Source: Methyloceanibacter sp.
GTDB lineage: Bacteria; Pseudomonadota; Alphaproteobacteria; Rhizobiales; Methyloligellaceae
Direction of reading: 5' to 3'
Assembly: GCA_016649675.1 (NCBI GenBank)
Contig: JAENXG010000076.1
Coordinates: 1-9,645, forward strand
Length of the DNA: 9,645 nt
The position numbers were made by a program, and so were the translations under genes. Positions within the stretch are counted from its first letter, which is position 1, and each line of letters starts with the position of its first letter. The notes below the pieces were generated by a model. That model did not search any database, was not told the DNA's origin, and worked only from the letters and a program-made list of their open reading frames with translations. Positions 4,772-9,645 of this stretch are shown here, piece by piece.

Positions 4772-7711
4772 ATGGCTTCGGAAGCAAGTTGGCAGACCGG
4801 CACCGGCAGGAACGGCGAAGCGCCCTTGGCGCAAGGCCCTATGGACCAGCAATCGGTCGAAACCCTTTTGCGGCGGCTCGTGGAACGGGTCGAAGAGAGC
4901 GAGCGCCGCCACGGCGAAGCCCTCGACGAGCTCCATGCGCGGCTCGACCAGCTCTCGCACACCACCGACGCCGCGCGCGCCACCGGTTCGCCGGAAGACG
5001 CTGCGACCCTTGACCGGCTGCATGTCCAGGTGAGCGAGCTTGGCCGGCGGTTCGAAAAGGATACCGCCAGCCCCCTCGACGATTTCGAGCGCCTCGGCAA
5101 GGCCCTGGCCGGCGGCCTGGACTACCCTTCCGGCGGATCCGGCCTCTCGTCCGGCATGGGCCATGAGCCCACCGCCTCGCCCTTTGGATCGCAGCAGGCA
5201 GCCGATTCCCCGTTTGCCACCAATTTCAGCTTTTCTACGGCAGAGGCCGCTTATTCCACCCCGCCGGTCATCGATCCCTTTGCGAATGAGGGTCCCGACC
5301 TCGACAAGCGTCTCGTCGACATGGCGCACCGGCTCGAGCATTCGATCGGCACGGTGATCCCGACGGAAGCGATCGAAGCCTTGAACGCAAGGCTGGACGA
5401 GATCGGAAAACAGCTCAGCCAGGCCCTCGAAGAGGCCCCGAAATTCAAAAATCTCGAACATGTCGAGCACCAGCTTTCCGAGATGGCCCAACAGATTGGC
5501 CGGGCCGAGGTGCAGCTTGCCAGGGTGAGCGGCATCGAAAGCCAGCTGCTCAAGCTGATCGAGCGCGTCGACCAGGCGCCGGCTCGGCTGGAAGAGGTTG
5601 CGAGCAAGGCCGCGAGCGAGGCGGCCAGGCTTGTCGCGGCAAAAGCGAAACCGAGCACGAGCTCCGACCAGCGCCTCGATGCCATGCATCACGACCTCAT
5701 GGCGATGAAAGACAAGACGCAAGCGAGCGACGACCGCCTGGCGAGCACGATCGCCGCCGTGCATGAATCCTTGAAGCAGCTGGTGCAGCAGGTTGAGCGG
5801 GGCACGCCTCATCCGCCCTCACCTTCGTCTGCACCTTCACCTTCGCCTTCACCTTCTTCGCCTTCGTCTGCGGCCAAACCCCGCGTCCCCTTCGCCGACC
5901 GCCTGCGCGAGTTGGGCGAGAGGACCCCCGCGCCGCAACCGATGCCGGGATTCGCGGCGCAGCAGCCGTTTGCCGAGGTGCGCATCGAGAAGGGCGGAAG
6001 CCCGGCGAACGGCGGCACGAACGGTGGCACCAATGGCACCCCAGCAAAGGACAAATCGCCGCGGAACCGGCTCGGCGCCGCCATTCCCGACTTTCAGGAG
6101 AGCGAGGTGGCGCCTCCCTTCGGGCGGGCCAAACGCGCTCAGACGGACGACCCCTTCGACCTCGACGCTCTAGAGCCGCGCCGCCGGGTGGCGGAGCCCT
6201 CGCTCGATTCTGATTACGCGACCCCCGACGATCTCGTAGCGGCAGCGCGCCGCGCGGCCCAGGCCGCCGCACTCAGGGCCGAGGAGAGATCTTCCGGCTC
6301 CCGCGTGCGGCGGCCCTCTGCCAGCCCTGCGACCGACCTGTCCTCCGCCGCCGGCGTGCCGGTGCGGCGCAAGCGATCGGTCCTCATCATCTGCGCGACG
6401 GTGTTGCTCATGATCAGCGCGGCGCTCCTCTATCAGCGTCTCAGGTCGAAGCCCGAGCCCGAGGTTTCAGCGCCGGCGGCCGAGCAAACCGCTCCGCTTG
6501 CTCCCGGCGCTCACCACGGAACGCCGACGCCTGACACTGATGGAAGCGCGCCTGCGCCGGTCGAGCCTAAGGCCGAGACCCCGCCCGCCGCCAAATCGGG
6601 GTCCTCCGAGCTTGAACCGGAAACCGATCCGAGCCCCGATGACGCGGCATCGAGCGATGACGCCGAAACCGGCAATTTCACCGAGGTCGCCAAATCGGCC
6701 TACCGGCCCGCCGCTTCGCTCGAGACCTCGGCCCAACCCCAGTTCGCCTCTCTAAAATCCGACGAGCCGGCAGCGCTCCCGCCGGGCATCGTGCTTTCGG
6801 TCGAGGATCCCGCCAGGGGCATGGCTCCCGGGACATCGGCCGCGCCCCAGTCCTTGCCAACTAGTCTTCCCCTTCCGCCTTCTGAGCTGGGGCCGCTTTC
6901 CCTGCGCCAGGCTGCCGCGGACGGCGATGCTAGCGCACAATACGCGATCGCGCTCCGCTACGCGCAAGGCCAAGGGACCGCGCGGGACCTGACCGAAGCG
7001 CTGCATTGGCTGGAGCGCGCCGCGAGCGGCGGGCTAGCGCCTGCCCAGTATCGTCTTGCCGCCATGTATGAGCGCGGACAGGGCGTCGCCAAAGACCTTG
7101 GCCGAGCGCAGTCGTGGTATCAGGCGGCGGCCGAGAAGGGCAACGTCAAGGCCATGCACAACCTCGCCGTCCGGGCGAGCGCCCGCGACGACGGCAAGGC
7201 GGACTACGTGCTGGCTGCCAAATGGTATCAGGAGGCCGCCGGTTACGGCCTCGCCGACAGCCAATTCAACCTCGGCATCCTTTCCGAGCACGGGCTTGGC
7301 GTGCCGAAGAACCTCACTGAGGCCTATAAGTGGTTCGCTCTCGCCGCCAAGAACGGCGATGGAGAGGCCGCCAAGCGGCGCGAGCTCGTGAAGCTCGAGC
7401 TCGATCCTGCCAGCCTCGCCGCCGCAGAGCAGGCGATTAAGGCCTGGAAGGCCAAGGACGCCAACCCCGCCGCCAACGAGGTTCAGGAAACCGCCGATTG
7501 GGCCGAAGCGTCGGCAGCCCCGAACCCCGCGCTCGTCACCCGCACCCAGGCGCTCCTCAACAAGCTCGGCTATGACGCAGGCGCGCCCAGCGGCCAAATG
7601 GGCGACCGCACGCGCGAGGCGATCAGGAGCTTCGAGCGCAAGAACGGCCTCGAGGAGACCGGGCAGGTAACCATTCAACTCGTCACCAAGCTCGAGCGCC
7701 TGACGAGCTAA
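4772..7711 (+). CDS. PodJ-like polar scaffold: coiled coil, TM, Sel1 repeats, peptidoglycan-binding domain
   Basis: A 979-residue single-pass inner-membrane protein built like the polarity factor PodJ, which localises pole-specific machinery in alphaproteobacteria. The cytoplasmic part is Ala/Glu/Gln-rich with coiled-coil character: about residues 24-65 (starting MDQQSVETLLRRLVERVEE) and 180-345 (with QLSEMAQQIGRAEVQLARV). It continues into a Pro/Ser tract near 350-368 and a disordered charged linker. A basic stop (RRKR) precedes one membrane helix at about 537-554. A Pro/acid-rich periplasmic linker follows, then about four Sel1-like repeats at 706-870 (for example AQYRLAAMYERGQGVAKDL). A C-terminal PG_binding_1 domain lies at about 918-979 (TRTQALLNKLGYDAG ... 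TREAIRSFERKNGLEE).

The start is uncertain. 4772 is chosen for the GGGGA five bases upstream and a PodJ-type N-terminus with an early Trp (MASEASWQ). In-frame 4700, 4760 and 4841 are alternatives. An inverted repeat follows the stop. Orthology to podJ is inferred from architecture only. Confidence 0.85.
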   Translation: MASEASWQTGTGRNGEAPLAQGPMDQQSVETLLRRLVERVEESERRHGEALDELHARLDQLSHTTDAARATGSPEDAATLDRLHVQVSELGRRFEKDTASPLDDFERLGKALAGGLDYPSGGSGLSSGMGHEPTASPFGSQQAADSPFATNFSFSTAEAAYSTPPVIDPFANEGPDLDKRLVDMAHRLEHSIGTVIPTEAIEALNARLDEIGKQLSQALEEAPKFKNLEHVEHQLSEMAQQIGRAEVQLARVSGIESQLLKLIERVDQAPARLEEVASKAASEAARLVAAKAKPSTSSDQRLDAMHHDLMAMKDKTQASDDRLASTIAAVHESLKQLVQQVERGTPHPPSPSSAPSPSPSPSSPSSAAKPRVPFADRLRELGERTPAPQPMPGFAAQQPFAEVRIEKGGSPANGGTNGGTNGTPAKDKSPRNRLGAAIPDFQESEVAPPFGRAKRAQTDDPFDLDALEPRRRVAEPSLDSDYATPDDLVAAARRAAQAAALRAEERSSGSRVRRPSASPATDLSSAAGVPVRRKRSVLIICATVLLMISAALLYQRLRSKPEPEVSAPAAEQTAPLAPGAHHGTPTPDTDGSAPAPVEPKAETPPAAKSGSSELEPETDPSPDDAASSDDAETGNFTEVAKSAYRPAASLETSAQPQFASLKSDEPAALPPGIVLSVEDPARGMAPGTSAAPQSLPTSLPLPPSELGPLSLRQAAADGDASAQYAIALRYAQGQGTARDLTEALHWLERAASGGLAPAQYRLAAMYERGQGVAKDLGRAQSWYQAAAEKGNVKAMHNLAVRASARDDGKADYVLAAKWYQEAAGYGLADSQFNLGILSEHGLGVPKNLTEAYKWFALAAKNGDGEAAKRRELVKLELDPASLAAAEQAIKAWKAKDANPAANEVQETADWAEASAAPNPALVTRTQALLNKLGYDAGAPSGQMGDRTREAIRSFERKNGLEETGQVTIQLVTKLERLTS
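5818..5870 (+). repeat. In-frame CCTTCR hexanucleotide tract in the PodJ-like gene
   Basis: A run of imperfect CCTTCG/CCTTCA units, interrupted by TCTGCA and TCTTCG, encodes alternating Pro-Ser (PSPSSAPSPSPSPSSPSS). Each unit is two codons, so slippage would change linker length without shifting the frame. It lies in the flexible segment between the coiled coil and the membrane helix. Confidence 0.7.
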
Positions 7712-7756
7712 GTTAGCCGCCTTACAACATGACATTTTCGTAAGGCGCGGCCTAAC
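7712..7756 (+). terminator. Inverted repeat after the PodJ-like gene, possible terminator or attenuator
   Basis: It starts directly after the stop codon. GTTAGCCGCCTTAC (7712-7725) pairs with GTAAGGCGCGGCCTAAC (7740-7756), apart from a three-base bulge, around a 14-base A/T-rich loop. There is no downstream T-run, so it is not a classical rho-independent terminator. It could limit read-through into, or process the transcript ahead of, the TSUP gene. Confidence 0.4.
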
Positions 7757-7825
7757 GCATTGACAGGCTCGCGCGCGGCGAACAGGTTCGCGAAAACAGC
7801 GCCAAGCCAAGCGACGCCCCGGCCG

Positions 7826-8755
7826 ATGCTCCAAGTCTATCTGCCCATTACCGAGATCTCGGTGAACCTCGCGGTCATGCTGGGGCTCGGAGCGGCGGTA
7901 GGCTTCCTGTCCGGCATGTTCGGGGTGGGCGGGGGCTTCCTCCTGACGCCCTTCCTGATGTTCTCCGGCATCGCCGCGCCGATCGCGGTCGCCACTGGCG
8001 CCAATCAGATCGTCGCCACCTCGGTCTCCGGCGCGCTCGCCCATTGGCGCCGCGGCAATATCGATTTCCGCATGGGTTCGCTCTTGATCGCCGGCGGCCT
8101 GGCCGGTGCCCTGATCGGCGTGTTCCTGCTCAAGGTGTTGCGCGAGGCGGGGCAGGCCGGCCTCATCATCTCGCTCATCTATGTGGCCTTGCTCGGCGTC
8201 ATCGGCGCGCTGATGCTGGGCGAGAGCTTGCGCGCCATGAGGAGGGCACGCGCCGGCAGGCCGGTAGGGGCGCGGCGCCCGGGACAGCACAATTGGATCC
8301 ATGGCCTGCCGCTGAAGATGCGCTTTCCGCGCTCGCGCCTCTATATCAGCGCCATCCCCCCGCTCGTGATCGGCTGGGTGGTCGGCCTGCTCACCTCGCT
8401 CTTGGGTGTCGGCGGCGGGTTCATCATGGTGCCGGCGATGATCTATCTGCTGCGCATGCCGACCAACATCGTGATCGGCACCTCGATGTTTCAGATCATC
8501 TTCGTCACCGCCGTCGTCACCGTCCTGCACGCGAGCCTCAATCACTCGCTGGACGTGGTGCTTGCGCTCATTCTGGCGGCCGGCGGCGTCATCGGCGGGC
8601 AGTTCGGCGTCAGGGCCGGCCAGAAGCTCAGGGGCGAGCAGCTCAGGGCCTTGCTCGGCCTGATGGTGCTCGCGGTCGCGCTCCGCCTCCTGCTCGACCT
8701 CGTGCTTCAGCCAACTGAGCTTTACAGCATCGCACCTGTCTTTGCAGGCGGGTGA
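7826..8755 (+). CDS. TSUP (TauE/SafE) family anion permease
   Basis: A 309-residue inner-membrane permease of the TSUP family, whose characterised members move sulfite, sulfoacetate, sulfonates or other organic anions. The internal duplication is plain: GAAVGFLSGMFGVGGGFLLTP (22-42 area) in the first half and GWVVGLLTSLLGVGGGFIMVP (183-203 area) in the second. Each is followed by a conserved segment (AVATGANQIVATSVSGALAHW and IVIGTSMFQIIFVTAVVTVLH). About eight hydrophobic helices are visible. A basic hydrophilic linker of roughly 35 residues (138-172) joins the halves. The start at 7826 is chosen because MLQVYLPITEISVN fits the family N-terminus; no strong Shine-Dalgarno is seen. A TTG at 7760 is the upstream in-frame alternative. 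The stop overlaps the next gene's ATG by one base. Substrate cannot be assigned. Confidence 0.93.
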   Translation: MLQVYLPITEISVNLAVMLGLGAAVGFLSGMFGVGGGFLLTPFLMFSGIAAPIAVATGANQIVATSVSGALAHWRRGNIDFRMGSLLIAGGLAGALIGVFLLKVLREAGQAGLIISLIYVALLGVIGALMLGESLRAMRRARAGRPVGARRPGQHNWIHGLPLKMRFPRSRLYISAIPPLVIGWVVGLLTSLLGVGGGFIMVPAMIYLLRMPTNIVIGTSMFQIIFVTAVVTVLHASLNHSLDVVLALILAAGGVIGGQFGVRAGQKLRGEQLRALLGLMVLAVALRLLLDLVLQPTELYSIAPVFAGG

Positions 8756-9531
8756 TGCGACAAGCGCTTCGCCTCGCCGCCATCCTCCTCGCCTTGGCGT
8801 CGGCACCTGCATACGCGGCCGAGCCCGCTCAGGAGGAAGTCCAGTCCGACATCTCGATGCGCGAGATCTCTATCCAGTCGAACTTCACCGGCATCGAGAT
8901 CCTCATTTTCGGCAGCGTCGATTTCAGCCATACGCCCGCGCCTGACGAGGGCGCCTACGACGTGATCGTCGTCGTCCGCGCACCGGACCAGCCACTGGTT
9001 GCGCGCCGGAAGGAGCGAGTGGCGGGGATCTGGGTGAACGGGGCGGCCACGACCTACACTACGGTTCCCCAATTCTATGCCGTCATCGCCACGCGCCCGT
9101 TGCGGGCGATCACCTCGGAGGAGACCCTTAAGTCTCTCGGCATCGGCCTCGGCAATCTCGATTTCGGCGGGCGCACCGAAACCGATCTCGACGAGCAGAC
9201 CTTTCGCTCGGCCGTGATCAGGCTGAAAGAAAAGCAAGGGCTCTTCCAGGACATTGACGACGGGGTGAGTTTTATCGGCCGCAGCCTGTTCAGGGCTTCG
9301 GTCGACCTGCCGGTGAACGTGCCCATCGGCCGCTATACCGCCGCCGTCTACCTGTTTCGCGACGGGACGCTGCTGAGCAAGCACGAGAGCACGCTCGAGG
9401 TGAACAAGGTCGGCTTCGAGCGGCTGATCTACGTGCTCGCCTTCACACACCCGTTCCTCTACGGCCTCTTGGCGGTGGCGGTGGCGGTGCTCGCCGGGCT
9501 TATCGGCTGGGCGGTTTTCCGGCGGGAATAG
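8755..9531 (+). CDS. TIGR02186 / Alph_Pro_TM family membrane-anchored protein
   Basis: A 258-residue protein matching the alphaproteobacterial family TIGR02186 (Pfam Alph_Pro_TM), which as far as I know has no established function. An N-terminal signal peptide (MRQALRLAAILLALASAPAYA, likely cut after residue 21) leads to a periplasmic domain. Family-like stretches there are ISIQSNFTGIEILIFG (38-53), DVIVVVRAP (69-77), RRKERVAGIWVN (84-95) and PQFYAVIATRPL (105-116). One C-terminal membrane helix lies at about 232-255 and ends in the basic FRRE. The ATG at 8755 overlaps the TSUP stop as TGATG, with AGGCGGG just upstream, so translation is probably coupled; a GTG at 8752 is equally possible. 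I recall the pairing with TSUP as recurrent in this group, suggesting an accessory or solute-recognition role for the exporter. That role is inference. Confidence 0.88.
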   Translation: MRQALRLAAILLALASAPAYAAEPAQEEVQSDISMREISIQSNFTGIEILIFGSVDFSHTPAPDEGAYDVIVVVRAPDQPLVARRKERVAGIWVNGAATTYTTVPQFYAVIATRPLRAITSEETLKSLGIGLGNLDFGGRTETDLDEQTFRSAVIRLKEKQGLFQDIDDGVSFIGRSLFRASVDLPVNVPIGRYTAAVYLFRDGTLLSKHESTLEVNKVGFERLIYVLAFTHPFLYGLLAVAVAVLAGLIGWAVFRRE

Positions 9532-9544
9532 TCTCTTTATTCGC

Positions 9545-9590
9545 GCATGATCTTTTCGGAAAACCGGTTCCCACTTTTCCGGATCATGCT
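9545..9590. repeat. Rhizobiales-type palindromic intergenic repeat, copy 2
   Basis: The 46-bp core is base-for-base identical to 3971-4016 and in the same orientation. GCATGATC (9545-9552) pairs with GATCATGC (9582-9589), and CGGAAAA (9557-9563) with TTTTCCG (9575-9581). The outer AGCGCT arms of copy 1 are absent here. It lies 13 bases after the TIGR02186 stop and abuts a CTAG that could be the stop codon of a minus-strand gene. Confidence 0.88.
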
Positions 9591-9645
9591 CTAGTCCGGA
9601 ATGAGCAGGCTGCCGAGCACGGGATACACGTCAGCCCGTCCCATC
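9591..9645 (-). CDS. Possible 3' end of an unidentified minus-strand gene
   Basis: Reading the minus strand from the window edge, one frame stays open for 17 codons and ends in TAG at 9593-9591, giving a C-terminus of GRADVYPVLGSLLIPD. This would converge on the TIGR02186 gene, with the palindrome between them, mirroring the pip/yjbQ junction. Seventeen codons open by chance is not rare in GC-rich DNA, and no family is recognisable, so this is a weak call. Confidence 0.3.
   Translation of the reverse strand, partial: MGRADVYPVLGSLLIPD

Noticed and set aside
4460..5812. A 450-codon open frame on the minus strand antisense to the PodJ-like gene
   Set aside because: Its sequence is His/Arg/Gly-rich with no recognisable domain. 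It mirrors the codon bias of the real plus-strand gene, as expected in GC-rich DNA, and overlaps the intergenic region and yjbQ start.
7760..7825. TTG start at 7760 for the TSUP gene
   Set aside because: The extra 22 residues are hydrophilic and Ala/Arg-rich, unlike the family N-terminus, and the codon directly follows the hairpin with no binding site. Start 7826 fits better.
7034..8812. A 592-codon minus-strand open frame spanning the PodJ-like 3' end, the TSUP gene and the start of the TIGR02186 gene
   Set aside because: It runs antisense through three recognisable genes and an intergenic hairpin, and has low-complexity His/Glu/Arg/Asp composition. It is a GC-bias shadow.

Overview
The window is about 9.6 kb of GC-rich, densely coding chromosomal DNA that looks alphaproteobacterial, most likely Hyphomicrobiales (Rhizobiales). 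This rests on three things. There is a PodJ-like polar scaffold (coiled coil, one membrane helix, Sel1 repeats, peptidoglycan-binding domain). There is a TIGR02186/Alph_Pro_TM protein behind a TSUP exporter. And a palindromic repeat of a type I recall as common in that order occurs twice. No tRNA, rRNA, CRISPR array, transposase or phage gene is visible.

Left part (1-3954). A large-conductance mechanosensitive channel (mscL, minus strand) is divergent from a plus-strand cluster. The cluster holds a DUF4212 small membrane subunit, a sodium:solute symporter (SSS) large subunit starting 3 bases after it, and a proline iminopeptidase (pip) 21 bases further on. The symporter is atypical: it has a textbook EF-hand loop and has lost several residues usually found around the SSS cation site.

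Middle (3955-7756). A long palindrome separates pip from a convergent YjbQ-family gene (minus strand). A roughly 300-base non-coding stretch follows. Then comes the largest gene, a 979-residue PodJ-like protein with an in-frame hexanucleotide repeat, followed by an inverted repeat just after its stop codon.

Right part (7757-9645). A TSUP (TauE/SafE) membrane permease overlaps by one base with a TIGR02186 protein that has a signal peptide and a C-terminal membrane anchor. The pair looks translationally coupled and may handle a sulfur-containing or related organic anion. A second, identical 46-bp palindrome core follows, and then what may be the end of a minus-strand gene leaving the window.

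Most of this is ordinary housekeeping or envelope biology. The best leads are the EF-hand-bearing, cation-site-altered symporter with its small subunit, the poorly characterised TSUP-TIGR02186 pair, and the twin palindromes. Both palindromes have the same orientation and sit at (apparently) convergent gene ends, bracketing the yjbQ-to-TIGR02186 block.
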